Assembly (NCBI GenBank): GCA_011605725.1
Contig: JAAOZP010000020.1
Span: forward strand, 1 to 62,576
Length of the DNA: 62,576 nt
Direction of reading: 5' to 3'
Source of the DNA: Nitrososphaerota archaeon
Lineage (GTDB): Archaea; Thermoproteota; EX4484-205; JAAOZP01
The position numbers and the translations under genes were made by a program. The notes beneath the pieces were generated by a model. That model worked only from the letters and a program-made list of their open reading frames with translations. It did no database searches and was not told the DNA's origin. Shown here piece by piece: positions 44,448 to 52,403 of this stretch. Every line of letters begins with the position of its first letter. The stretch's first letter is position 1.

Positions 44448-45464
44448 ATGAGAAGGATTAGGATGGGAATCGTCGGTGTCGGGATTCAGGGTGAACAACA
44501 GTTGAAATCATTTAAAACAATAGAGCGCGCCGAAGTCCTAGCAGTAGCGGATTCGAACGTGAAAAGGGCTAGAGAGATTGGAGAAAAATACAATGTTCCA
44601 AGAATATACCCTGATTTCCAAGGTCTCGCTAAAGATCCTGATGTTGAAGCAGTTTCCATCTGTACACCGGACCACTTACACACGGAGCCTGCGCTCGCGG
44701 CTCTCGAGAACAATAAGCATCTGCTCGTGGAGAAGCCTCTTGCGACAAACGTGTCTGACGCTGAGAAGATAGTTGAGGAGGCGAGTAAACGCGGCCTCAA
44801 GCTAATGGTTAACTTCAGCAACAGATGGAGCCCTCCCTTCCAGTTGGCTAAGGACACGATAGAGAAAGGCGAGATTGGTAGGGTTGTCAACGCGTATGCG
44901 CGTTTAAGCGATACAATATATGTTCCAACTGAAATGATAAAATGGTCGGATAAGACGAGTGTTCTCTGGTTTCTCGGAAGCCATGTCTTCGACCTGCTTA
45001 GATGGTTGTTCAAAGACGAGGCTAAAAGAGTTTTCGGAGTTTCAAGATCGGTTGTGTTAAACTCAATGGGAATCCGGACCCCGGACTTCTATCAGGCTAT
45101 AATCGAGTTTCAAAATGGAGTCACAGCCGTGATGGAGAACAGTTGGATCCTCCCCAGGGGTGAACCATTCATAGTGGATTTTAAAATGGAGGTTTTCGGA
45201 GAGAAAGGGGCAATCAGAATAGATAGGACTCATCACGGCAGCGTAAGAATCGTGAATGATCATAAGATGAGTTTTCCCGACGTGTATGTTTTGCCCAGTG
45301 AAAAAGTCAGCATGTTCCTCAAGGCTGGGTTAGAATGCTTTGTAGAGTGCTTGATTCATGACTCTAAGCCTCCTGTAACTGGGGAAGATGGCCTCATAGT
45401 GACGAGAGTCATAAGCGCTATTATTAGGTCAAGCGAAACAGGCGTGCCTCTTGAAATCGGCTGA
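44448..45464 (+). CDS. Gfo/Idh/MocA-type NAD(P)-dependent oxidoreductase
   Basis: About 338 aa. N-terminal Rossmann fold with GIVGVGIQGEQQ; CTPDHLHTEPALAALENNKH and LVEKPLATN give the family's EKP motif with the catalytic Lys. Typical substrates are sugars or inositols. ATG 44448 is preferred to a GTG 57 nt upstream, as it puts the Rossmann strand at residue 6. It follows the importer in the same direction and is likely in its catabolic unit. Confidence 0.92.
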   Translation: MRRIRMGIVGVGIQGEQQLKSFKTIERAEVLAVADSNVKRAREIGEKYNVPRIYPDFQGLAKDPDVEAVSICTPDHLHTEPALAALENNKHLLVEKPLATNVSDAEKIVEEASKRGLKLMVNFSNRWSPPFQLAKDTIEKGEIGRVVNAYARLSDTIYVPTEMIKWSDKTSVLWFLGSHVFDLLRWLFKDEAKRVFGVSRSVVLNSMGIRTPDFYQAIIEFQNGVTAVMENSWILPRGEPFIVDFKMEVFGEKGAIRIDRTHHGSVRIVNDHKMSFPDVYVLPSEKVSMFLKAGLECFVECLIHDSKPPVTGEDGLIVTRVISAIIRSSETGVPLEIG

Positions 45465-45593
45465 ACAAGCTTAAACACCCGTATTGCTTTCAAATATGGA
45501 AGCCTCGGATTTCCGTATTGCCCGGATTTAAAGGCATTGCTCCATTTTAATCCTGCTGTAAAGATTAAATTCCAGTATGCTTTAGAAATCAGG

Positions 45594-46679
45594 ATGAATC
45601 CAAGGGAAAGATGTATTAAATCCATCGAGTTCGAGGAAATAGACCGGGTGCCCACCGTCTTTAGGGCGAGGCCTGAAGTAATTTCACTGCTTGAAGAACA
45701 CCTAAACGTGAAGGGGTTTGACAATATTTGCTCTAAACTCGACGTTGATGTCAGGTTTGCCCCAGCCATCAGCTTAACCGGCGGCTATATTCCAAAAGGA
45801 GTCGAAGTTAAGGAGGGACCGTATGAGGCTGCTTACACGATTGGGTGGAGCGGTGAATATGAGCTTAGGAAAGACAGGTGGGGAATAATAAGCAAGTGGT
45901 CGAGTAAAACATATACTTACCAGTATGTCGATCACCCTCTTAAGACAATAGATGTTGAAGACTATGTCTGGCCCGAAGTTAATGAAGAAAGCTTCGAGCT
46001 TGTGAAAAAATACAGGGCGGAAAACGAAGATTTCTGCGTCTACGGTGGCGTGATACATCTTTTCGAGATCGCGTGGCAGCTGACGGGCTTTAACGAGCTC
46101 ATGGTGATGATGAGGAGGAACGATCCTAGGATTGGAAAAATTCTCGACACGCTTAACGATATACGCTTGAAACAGGCTAAAATGCTGCTGGAGGCTGGTG
46201 TCGACATTGTTTACGATGGTGATGACGTGGGTGCGCAGAACACCATGATAATATCTCCAGTTCTTTGGCGAAGGTTTCTCAAGCCTAGGTACAAGCTCCT
46301 GTCAGACTTGATTCATTCTAAGGGTAAGTATTTCTTCTTTCACAGTGACGGTTGGATTGAGCCCATTATTCATGACTTGATTGAAATAGGTGTTGACGTA
46401 CTCAACCCAGTTCAACCGGAAACCATGGATCCTGTTAGGGTGAGAGAGCTGTGCGGAAGCAAGATGGCTTTTGAAGGCACGCTTTCTATTCAAAAAACGC
46501 TTCCTTTCGGTAGCGTTGAGGACGTTAGAAAAGAGGTTAGGAAAAGAATTAGGGAACTCGGATCAACCGGGCTAATCCTTGGCCCTTCACACTCTCTGCA
46601 GCCGGACACTCCGTTGGAAAACATTCTTGCAATCTATGACACTGTTAAACGAGAATCCCTGAAACATCTCAGCTGTTAA
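45594..46679 (+). CDS. Uroporphyrinogen decarboxylase-like (methyltransferase) protein
   Basis: About 361 aa, UroD superfamily fold. It begins NPRERCIKSIEFEEIDRVPT, as do the UroD-like methylcobamide:CoM-type and O-demethylase-like proteins, and has FFHSDGWIEPIIHDLIEIG and VLNPVQPETMDPVRVRELCG. It lacks the usual motif (RQAGR) of true HemE, so it is not heme synthesis. Metal-dependent methyl or decarboxylase activity on an imported compound is possible. ATG 45594 chosen over an upstream TTG because family members start with the NPRER helix. Confidence 0.82.
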   Translation: MNPRERCIKSIEFEEIDRVPTVFRARPEVISLLEEHLNVKGFDNICSKLDVDVRFAPAISLTGGYIPKGVEVKEGPYEAAYTIGWSGEYELRKDRWGIISKWSSKTYTYQYVDHPLKTIDVEDYVWPEVNEESFELVKKYRAENEDFCVYGGVIHLFEIAWQLTGFNELMVMMRRNDPRIGKILDTLNDIRLKQAKMLLEAGVDIVYDGDDVGAQNTMIISPVLWRRFLKPRYKLLSDLIHSKGKYFFFHSDGWIEPIIHDLIEIGVDVLNPVQPETMDPVRVRELCGSKMAFEGTLSIQKTLPFGSVEDVRKEVRKRIRELGSTGLILGPSHSLQPDTPLENILAIYDTVKRESLKHLSC

Positions 46680-46781
46680 AGACTATTGCTAAACATGCCC
46701 GTCCACTCCCTTGTTTGAAGCAGCATGGTGTTTCAATCAGTTAATGGTAAGCTTTAAATTAGCTGTTGAAAAAACATTTGC

Positions 46782-47987
46782 ATGCTGGCGATAAAAGGGG
46801 GAAAACCGGTTCGAACCAAGCCTTGGCCAGCATGGCCCGTCTACGATGAAAGAGAAACGAAGGCTCTTGAAGAAACCTTGAAAAGCAGGTTTTGGGGAGG
46901 AGGCGTTGGGGAAAGCGGTCCTAAGGAAAAAGAGTTTGAAGAAAAATTCTCCATGTTCCACGGCTGCAGCCACGGGGTTTGCGTTTCAAGCGGTACGGAA
47001 GCCTTACACCTGGCTCTTCTTTCAATCGGAATAGGCGCGGGGGATGAGGTTATTGTGCCCGCGCTCACGTTCTGGGCGACTGGCAGTGCCGTCTTAATGG
47101 CTGGAGGAAACCCAGTCATAGTGGATGTTGACAAAGAGTCGTATTGCATGAGCTTTGAAGAAGTTGAGAAAAGCATTACGAGTAGAACCAAAGCCATAAT
47201 TTCAGTCTACAATTACGGTAACTCTCCAGACATGGATAAGCTGTTTGAAATCGCGGAGAAGCATGGTCTCGCGTTAATAGAGGATTGCGCGAGAGCCCAC
47301 GGCTTCATGTGGAGGAACAAGCCGGCGGGATCGATTGGAGACATTGGGTGCTTCAGCTTTCAACAGGGGAAATTCATGACTGCTGGAGAAGGGGGAATAA
47401 TAATAACTAACAATAGGCTTTACGCTGAAAGATGCAGAGCATTAAGAACATGCGGAAGAATAAGGGGAGACGACGTGTACAGCGTGGGGGTTGAATACTG
47501 GTGGAACTGGTGGAATTTCAGGATGACGCAGTTTCAAGCAGCAATACTGCTGGTCCAGTTGGAAAGGCTTGAGGAACAGACGAAAACCAGGCAGGCTAAC
47601 AGTGAATACTTGAGCATGAGGCTGAGTGAAATCGAGGGAATAACCACGCTTAAGATCGATGAAAGGCTGACTAGGCATCAGCCTTGGCCATACTTGTTTA
47701 AATACGATTCGAAATGTTTCGAAAACATTCCGGTTGAAAGATTCGTGGAGGCTCTTAAGGCTGAAGGTATCCCCTGCAGCACAATAGACCATCCGCCTCT
47801 CAGCATGACGCTGACAGCCCGCGGCTCCAGGTCGCGAATAATAAGAAAGCCGAAATATCCTGTGGCGGAGAGCGCCATCCGAGAAGCCGTTACACTGCCT
47901 CAATCAATATTCCTAGGGACTAAGGAGGACATGGATGATGTGGTGGAGGCTATAGTTAAGATTAAAACTCATTTAGGCGAACTATAG
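46782..47987 (+). CDS. DegT/DnrJ/EryC1/StrS-family PLP aminotransferase
   Basis: A 401-aa protein of the sugar aminotransferase family: VSSGTEALHLALLSIGIG (cofactor phosphate), EDCARAHG (Asp for pyridine N), and SFQQGKFMTAGEGG with the PLP lysine. These enzymes use a keto sugar or inositol and Glu/Gln. In combination with the Gfo/Idh/MocA oxidoreductase it suggests an oxidation-transamination pair on a cyclitol or sugar. It is the last gene of the rightward unit and converges on the AsnC gene. Confidence 0.92.
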   Translation: MLAIKGGKPVRTKPWPAWPVYDERETKALEETLKSRFWGGGVGESGPKEKEFEEKFSMFHGCSHGVCVSSGTEALHLALLSIGIGAGDEVIVPALTFWATGSAVLMAGGNPVIVDVDKESYCMSFEEVEKSITSRTKAIISVYNYGNSPDMDKLFEIAEKHGLALIEDCARAHGFMWRNKPAGSIGDIGCFSFQQGKFMTAGEGGIIITNNRLYAERCRALRTCGRIRGDDVYSVGVEYWWNWWNFRMTQFQAAILLVQLERLEEQTKTRQANSEYLSMRLSEIEGITTLKIDERLTRHQPWPYLFKYDSKCFENIPVERFVEALKAEGIPCSTIDHPPLSMTLTARGSRSRIIRKPKYPVAESAIREAVTLPQSIFLGTKEDMDDVVEAIVKIKTHLGEL

Positions 47988-48007
47988 TTTCTTAATCAAC
48001 TTAACGG

Positions 48008-48577
48008 TTAAAGGTTTCCGCGATAATACTCAGTAGCTGGACATCCTACGCATTCTTCATATTTGTACCTGTTACAGTAGTTGCAATTAACGCCGCAAGG
48101 AGCTTCTTTCAAACCTCTATGCGTTAAGCGTATTCTTACAGGCATAAGCGGAGAGTAACCGACGTCTTTTATCTGGTAGAACTCTGACCTACGTATTCCC
48201 CTTCCGCTTCTCAAAGAGCATTTCCCCATGGAGATGCTTTCCAGAGTCTTCTGGTTTTCAGCCGCTATTAGAGCCATAATGTTATACCCGCCAATCAGCG
48301 TGAAAATATAGATTATCCGGGGACATTCCTCGAAGCGTTTAAGAAGCCTCTCAATAGTCTCAGCCCCATCTGTTTCAATTAGGACCATTGCTGGACGCAT
48401 GTTAAAATATTTCAGGTTCAATTGAGCCGATACTCTGATCGCCTCGTCTTCAAGGAGTTTTTCAAGCCGCTTCTTAACCCCCATACTCGTATAACCAGTC
48501 ATCTTTCCCAGTTTCTCTAGAGTTGTGCGACCGTCGACCTGTAATTGAGATATTAATTTCCTATCCACCTCGTCCAT
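48008..48577 (-). CDS. AsnC/Lrp-type regulator with a C-terminal cysteine cluster
   Basis: A 189-aa protein. The N-terminal winged helix (DEVDRKLISQLQVDGRTTLE, TSMGVKKRLEKL) and the RAM-like ligand domain (MVLIETDGAETIERLLKRF, FTLIGGYNIMALIA) are those of Lrp/AsnC proteins. After residue 160 it has an added tail CGVNCNYCNRYKYEECVGC, a Cx3Cx2Cx7Cx2C cluster resembling the start of DUF3795 proteins. Five Cys can bind a metal or Fe-S centre, which suits control of the divergent Mrp gene. A long inverted repeat lies between the two starts. A redox or iron sensor is inferred. Confidence 0.85.
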   Translation of the reverse strand: MDEVDRKLISQLQVDGRTTLEKLGKMTGYTSMGVKKRLEKLLEDEAIRVSAQLNLKYFNMRPAMVLIETDGAETIERLLKRFEECPRIIYIFTLIGGYNIMALIAAENQKTLESISMGKCSLRSGRGIRRSEFYQIKDVGYSPLMPVRIRLTHRGLKEAPCGVNCNYCNRYKYEECVGCPATEYYRGNL

Positions 48578-48580
48578 CGC

Positions 48581-48626
48581 GTTTAAGTCATAAACGGAAG
48601 GTATAAATATTGTTTATGATTTAAAC
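48581..48626. promoter_or_regulatory. Divergent operator: 15-bp inverted repeat around a TATA box
   Basis: GTTTAAGTCATAAAC (48581-48595) and GTTTATGATTTAAAC (48612-48626) are reverse complements with one mismatch. The 16-nt spacer holds TATAAATAT (48602-48610), about 26-34 nt before the mrp start. The left arm begins four bases from the AsnC start codon. Binding here would block TBP access and both genes; the AsnC-type regulator encoded next door is the obvious candidate. Confidence 0.8.
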
Positions 48627-48635
48627 TGTCCATTC

Positions 48636-49583
48636 ATGGGCGGAAAATCACAGGCACAACACGCTGGGCTAAGAAGAGAAGAGTTAGAGGAGCAGGAGAA
48701 AAAGCTTAGAGAGAAAATGAGCAGGGTTAAGCATAAGGTCGCGGTAATCAGCGGCAAGGGTGGAGTAGGTAAAACAGTGGTGACAGTAAACCTAGCAATA
48801 GCCTTTGCTAAGAAGTGTAATCCAGGTAAAGTAGGTATTCTCGATGCGGATATTCACGGTCCATGCGTGCCCAGGATGCTTGGCATGAAGGGAGGTATTC
48901 TAAGAGTGAGCCCGCTTGGAGCATTCCCAGCAACGGGTCCATTAGGGATCAAAGTTGTTTCAATAGACTTCCTTCTACCCAATCAGGAGACGCCAGTTAT
49001 ATGGCGCGGCCCCCTTAAGATGTCAGCGATAAGGCAATTCCTATCCGATATTACTTGGGGCGAGCTTGACCTCCTTCTCATCGACCTTCCCCCGGGTACT
49101 GGCGATGAAGCACTCAGCGTCATGCAGCTACTACCGGAGATGGATGGTGTGATTATCGTCACAATACCTTCAGAGGTTTCTAAAGACGTGGTTAGGAAGG
49201 CAGTAACGTTTGCTAGAGAGCTTAACGTACCTATTATAGGGCTAGTTGAAAACATGAGTGGATTAGTATGTCCAAAGTGCGGGACGAGAATAGATGTTTT
49301 CAAATCAGGAGGGGGAGAGGAAATGGCAAGGGAAATGAACATCAGTTTCCTAGGGCGAATACCTTTAGATCCACGCGTATGTGAGGCATCAGACGAGGGC
49401 ATGCCCTTCATAATGAGTCAAGAGGACTTACCCGCAGCTAGATCCTTCGCTGAAATAGCTGAGAAAGTATGGGGTTTCCTCGCCGAAAAAAGCGGTGTCG
49501 AGATGAAGACTTGTTCCGAGCATGTTCGGGATACGGATAAAAACGTGTTAAGACAGGAGGATGATAAGGAGGTGGATTGTTAA
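48636..49583 (+). CDS. Mrp/NBP35-family Fe-S carrier ATPase
   Basis: A 315-aa P-loop ATPase with the deviant Walker A SGKGGVGKT near residue 43, Walker A' region LDADIHGP and LIDLPPGTGDE. The CxxC (VCPKCG) that binds the bridging Fe-S cluster is present. ApbC/Nbp35 proteins hold and pass 4Fe-4S clusters to apo-proteins. The N-terminal four-Cys extension of eukaryotic Nbp35 is absent; instead a 40-residue charged helix precedes the P-loop. First gene of a rightward Fe-S unit controlled by the inverted repeat upstream; it overlaps the DGC gene by one base. Confidence 0.94.
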   Translation: MGGKSQAQHAGLRREELEEQEKKLREKMSRVKHKVAVISGKGGVGKTVVTVNLAIAFAKKCNPGKVGILDADIHGPCVPRMLGMKGGILRVSPLGAFPATGPLGIKVVSIDFLLPNQETPVIWRGPLKMSAIRQFLSDITWGELDLLLIDLPPGTGDEALSVMQLLPEMDGVIIVTIPSEVSKDVVRKAVTFARELNVPIIGLVENMSGLVCPKCGTRIDVFKSGGGEEMAREMNISFLGRIPLDPRVCEASDEGMPFIMSQEDLPAARSFAEIAEKVWGFLAEKSGVEMKTCSEHVRDTDKNVLRQEDDKEVDC

Positions 49584-49990
49584 TGCCCAATGAGAAGGAA
49601 GGTGTTCAACCCAGGATTCTACACCCGTGCCACCAGGTTGCAGAACAGGAGAATATGGTTTGGGTCTGCGACGGAGCTGCAAACGTTGGGCAGATAGGGC
49701 ACGAGATAGGGGTTTTGCTTACAAACCTAGGTAAAGCCAGAATGTGCTGCACGACCGCGGTCGCAGCAGGCTCAAAACCGCATCTGGATATAGCTGGAAG
49801 AGCTAAGAGAAACATAGTTATAAACGGGTGTGGCAACAGGTGTGCCTCTAAAGTTTTAGAGAACGCTGGGAAAAAGATTGACTACGAGATCGACATATCT
49901 AAGTACCTGCGAAAAATACCGACTCTAGACATATACGAGGCGGATGTTCAGAGAATAGCACAGATAATCATCGATGAAGCGAAGCTTTAA
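49583..49990 (+). CDS. DGC-domain putative zinc-binding protein
   Basis: About 135 aa. The Cys pattern fits the DGC/DUF1847-like family: HPCHQVAEQ, VCDGAANVGQIGHEIGVLL, ARMCCTTAVAAG and INGCGNRCASKVLENAG. Family function is unknown; it is commonly found beside redox and metal genes. ATG 49583 sits 9 nt after GGAGGT; a TTG two codons upstream is too close to it. Translation is coupled to mrp. Confidence 0.75.
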   Translation: MPNEKEGVQPRILHPCHQVAEQENMVWVCDGAANVGQIGHEIGVLLTNLGKARMCCTTAVAAGSKPHLDIAGRAKRNIVINGCGNRCASKVLENAGKKIDYEIDISKYLRKIPTLDIYEADVQRIAQIIIDEAKL

Positions 49991-50106
49991 ACCTTAAATA
50001 CATGGATTAAGAAAAATTTTAAACATCCCGCGTGCTAGTGTTTTTTATACTTATTTTAAAAGTATGGCCTGTTATCGTTAGTTTAGAAAATAAACCCTCG
50101 GGGAAA

Positions 50107-50117
50107 GATTTAAAAAC
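50107..50117 (+). promoter_or_regulatory. TATA box before the HdrA-N-like gene
   Basis: AGATTTAAAAA lies 27-37 nt before the ATG at 50144; suggests a separate transcript for the HdrA-N/ferredoxin pair, after about 110 nt of spacer. Confidence 0.45.
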
Positions 50118-50143
50118 CTCACTGGAAAGCTGCGGCTCTCAGG

Positions 50144-50527
50144 ATGAAGAGCGCTAAAAACCGTCCCAGATTCATAATGTGCTTCTGTACTGGAGAATGC
50201 CCAGGATTCGCGAAGCTAGAGCTTTGGAAGCTAGTTAACTTCGTCAGAAACGAGCTTGATGTTGAGTACGCTGTTATCCACCCGCAGCTCTGCGTCACGG
50301 ATGGAGACAACTTCCTGAGAGACCTCTTGAAAGACGGGGATAAGGATAGGATCTACGTGATCGGAGGATGCGACCCGAGAATGCAGAGAAAAATGTTTAA
50401 GGATGTTTTCACCGAGAAAGGACTAGACTTCGATAAGCAAGTGGTCCCGCTCGACCTAAGGAACATGGAGACTCCGGAAGCCATGAAGAAGGTTGCTGAA
50501 ACAATTGAAAAACTAACGACCAGTTGA
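50144..50527 (+). CDS. HdrA N-terminal-domain-like small protein
   Basis: A 127-aa protein similar to the first domain of heterodisulfide reductase subunit A: FIMCFCTGECPG (Cys for a cluster), YAVIHPQLCVTDG, and IYVIGGCDPRMQRKMFKDVF, matching the HdrA segment VVAACSPRMHExTF. HdrA is a large electron-bifurcating flavoprotein; here only the N-terminal cluster domain stands alone, next to a 2x[4Fe-4S] ferredoxin. Together they could be a split electron carrier. The flavin part is not in the window. Confidence 0.7.
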   Translation: MKSAKNRPRFIMCFCTGECPGFAKLELWKLVNFVRNELDVEYAVIHPQLCVTDGDNFLRDLLKDGDKDRIYVIGGCDPRMQRKMFKDVFTEKGLDFDKQVVPLDLRNMETPEAMKKVAETIEKLTTS

Positions 50528-50548
50528 AAAAAATGGAGGTTTACGAGG

Positions 50549-50833
50549 ATGAGTAAGGCAAACCTATGGCCTCCGAGGGAAGAGATAGACTGGTATCCCC
50601 GGATAAACCAAGATCTCTGCATCAAATGCGGGTCCTGCGTCGAGTTCTGTATGCACGGGGTATATTCAAGGCAAGGAGACAAGATTGTAGTTTCCAAGCC
50701 ATACGAATGTGTCGTGGGCTGCGAAGCATGCAAACACAGGTGTCCAGTCGGAGCTATAAGCTTCCCCTCCAGGGAAGAATTAAGACAGATGTTGAAGGCT
50801 CTGAGAGAGAAATACAATAATATTCGACAGTAA
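50549..50833 (+). CDS. Ferredoxin, 2x[4Fe-4S]
   Basis: A 94-aa protein with two cluster motifs: CIKCGSCVEFC and, with an extra residue between the first Cys pair, CVVGCEACKHRCP. A 20-residue lead precedes the fold and a basic helix follows it. It lies 21 nt after the HdrA-N-like gene with ATG 50549 close behind an AGG-rich stretch, so they are cotranscribed and probably exchange electrons. Confidence 0.92.
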   Translation: MSKANLWPPREEIDWYPRINQDLCIKCGSCVEFCMHGVYSRQGDKIVVSKPYECVVGCEACKHRCPVGAISFPSREELRQMLKALREKYNNIRQ

Positions 50834-50877
50834 AGAACGAATATTTGGCGAAGAATTAGCTAGGTTTCCCCAAAAGC

Positions 50878-51198
50878 TTAAAAACATCCTTTAATTCCCT
50901 CTGCCTTACCTGCAGCACTCATATGTTGAAAAGCTCTTACCGCATAAACTATTGCCGTTATCGATGAATGCACCAGCATCGCATACATTAGCATAGAAGG
51001 ACTGTCCAACCATGAGAATATTATATACAGGACATACATGTTTCTCCTTCCATCTATTCTAGCAAAGATCCTGTCAAACTTCATGCATGCTGTTAAAGCC
51101 TTCCCTACCATTTCCTTAAATTGCATATAGCAATGCCTTATGAAGCCGTTTGCCGAAAGCAACGCATCCCATGTATTCTCGAAAAGCCTTACGAACAT
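50878..51198 (-). CDS. Hypothetical protein (uncertain)
   Basis: A 106-aa minus-strand frame starting MFVRLFENTWDALLSANGFI, with a moderately hydrophobic middle (MYVLYIIFSWLDSPSMLMYA). A TATA-like ATACTTTAAAAA is seen about 5-20 nt upstream of its start only, which is too near. Composition is plausible but no family is known; could be spurious. Confidence 0.35.
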   Translation of the reverse strand: MFVRLFENTWDALLSANGFIRHCYMQFKEMVGKALTACMKFDRIFARIDGRRNMYVLYIIFSWLDSPSMLMYAMLVHSSITAIVYAVRAFQHMSAAGKAEGIKGCF

Positions 51199-51279
51199 AT
51201 ACTTTAAAAAGAAAGTTTTTGGGACAACATCTCTATAGACTAATATATGTTCTAGGTGAAAACATAATATGAGAAAAAG

Positions 51280-51606
51280 TTGTTCGGCTATCGTTGGGGC
51301 TGGCGGAGAAAGGGCCCAGGAAGACCCATTAAGCCTAGGGTGATTAATGGTTTGCCGAAGGCTAACAGGTTCATCCCAGCGTCTCTCGAGGAATCCAGCG
51401 TTCCAGGCGAAGAACAGGTTAAAATGACTATTGACGAGTATGAAGCGTTACGGCTAGTCGATTACGAGGGCCTGCTGCAGGAGGAGGCTGCTCAAAGAAT
51501 GGGTGTTTCACGAGGCACTGTGTGGCGGTGTTTAAATAGTGCGCGGAAAAAGGTGGCTACTATGCTTGTTGAAGGGCGGGAATTAGTTATCATGCTTGAC
51601 GCGTAG
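51280..51606 (+). CDS. DUF134 (UPF0251) DNA-binding protein
   Basis: A 108-aa protein. The core (KMTIDEYEALRLVDYEGLLQ, EEAAQRMGVSRGTVWRCLNS, ARKKVA) is a sigma-factor-like helix-turn-helix, diagnostic for DUF134. These proteins recur next to NifX/NifB-like and Mrp genes, but their role has been little studied. TTG start; the Trp/Gly-rich lead (FGYRWGWRRKGPGRPIKPR) resembles the style of the mini-protein downstream. Likely binds the inverted repeat at 51634. Confidence 0.88.
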   Translation: MFGYRWGWRRKGPGRPIKPRVINGLPKANRFIPASLEESSVPGEEQVKMTIDEYEALRLVDYEGLLQEEAAQRMGVSRGTVWRCLNSARKKVATMLVEGRELVIMLDA

Positions 51607-51633
51607 CTTTGATCTAAACGGTTTTTTAAAGAA

Positions 51634-51676
51634 TTTTGTGCAAGGGCAAGATTTATATATGTGCGATTGCACAAAA
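51634..51676 (+). promoter_or_regulatory. Operator: perfect 10-bp inverted repeat bracketing a TATA box
   Basis: TTTTGTGCAA (51634-51643) and TTGCACAAAA (51667-51676) are exact reverse complements, 23 nt apart. The spacer contains TTTATATAT (51652-51660), 33-41 nt before the ATG at 51693. The design is the same as at 48581: two half-sites around the TBP site. It lies just after the DUF134 gene, so that protein is the likely regulator of the coiled-coil/NifX genes that follow. Confidence 0.8.
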
Positions 51677-51692
51677 ATAGCGGTGATAGAAG

Positions 51693-51908
51693 ATGGGATG
51701 GAGAGGAGGATGGTATGCACGAGGTTTCGGAGGATGGAGCAGCCCATGGCCTGGAAGAGGACCGTTCAGCTTCCTACCGCCATGGCAGAGGCCTGGCTGG
51801 TGGTTTGGCAGGGGCGCATGCTGGTGGCTGTTCAACCCATATATCGCGATCGCACCGTACTATTACCCACCGTATAGCCTGTACTATTACCCTTATGCTT
51901 GGAGGTGA
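51693..51908 (+). CDS. Trp/Tyr/Gly/Pro-rich mini-protein
   Basis: A 71-aa protein with extreme composition: MGWRGGWYARGFGGWSSPWP at the start and IAPYYYPPYSLYYYPYAWR at the end, with one Cys (GACWW). Of the overlapping frames here this is the one with a consistent theme and a start right behind the operator (GGTGATAGA in front). Related aromatic/Gly-rich short proteins (DUF5320-like) accompany NifX-like genes in anaerobes. Function unknown; perhaps structural or metal-scaffold. Confidence 0.75.
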   Translation: MGWRGGWYARGFGGWSSPWPGRGPFSFLPPWQRPGWWFGRGACWWLFNPYIAIAPYYYPPYSLYYYPYAWR

Positions 51909-51914
51909 TTAAGA

Positions 51915-52391
51915 ATGGGGTATAGACGGAGGAGAATGTACTATTTGACGGGGCTGCCCGGATGGATGAGATTCGGCTATTCGCCAGGATGGGTAGGCAG
52001 GTCTCCTACAGGTCTTTCACCGACGGCGGAATGGATTATTTCAAGCGGTCTAATGCCGCAATACAGGCAGTATCTTACTAACAAGGGTGCATCACAAATC
52101 CCGTTGTACATGCTCTGGGCTCCTGTAAGCAAAGAGGACGAGATCCGAATGCTGGAGGAGCAGGCCAAATCCATTGAAACACAGCTTGAGGCAACGAGAA
52201 GGAGACTAGAGAATTTGAAGAAAGGCTCTTCAGGGGAATTTAATTACCCCTTTCCTTTTATGGGTCCATCTCCACAGGAGGAGCTAGCTCTGCTTGAGGA
52301 CTACAGAAAGCACTTAGATGAGGAGGTTAAAGGCGTGGAGGCGAGGATCGAAGAGTTGAGGAAGCTCCTGGAGAAGAAGGAGTCTAAGTAG
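51915..52391 (+). CDS. Coiled-coil protein, DUF5320-like, larger
   Basis: A 158-aa protein starting with an Arg/Tyr/Gly/Trp-rich segment (MGYRRRRMYYLTGLPGWMRF) like the preceding mini-protein. Then VSKEDEIRMLEEQAKSIETQ begins a coiled coil, a Pro/Phe break (FNYPFPFMGPSP) follows, and a second coiled coil (QEELALLEDYRKHLDEEV) ends the protein. ATG 51915 with GGAGGTGATTAAG upstream. It shares the (K/S)xEDEIxxL-type coiled-coil module with the next two proteins. Function unknown. Confidence 0.8.
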   Translation: MGYRRRRMYYLTGLPGWMRFGYSPGWVGRSPTGLSPTAEWIISSGLMPQYRQYLTNKGASQIPLYMLWAPVSKEDEIRMLEEQAKSIETQLEATRRRLENLKKGSSGEFNYPFPFMGPSPQEELALLEDYRKHLDEEVKGVEARIEELRKLLEKKESK

Positions 52392-52403
52392 GAGGTGAGC
52401 ACG

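Noticed and set aside
49577..49582. TTG start for the DGC protein
   Set aside because: Only 3 nt from the GGAGGT; the ATG two codons later has normal spacing.
51596..51912. Several overlapping frames of 60-93 codons in the mini-protein region
   Set aside because: Only the frame 51693-51908 has its start behind operator, promoter and ribosome site and a coherent aromatic/Gly composition like its neighbours; the other frames start within the operator or lack a theme.
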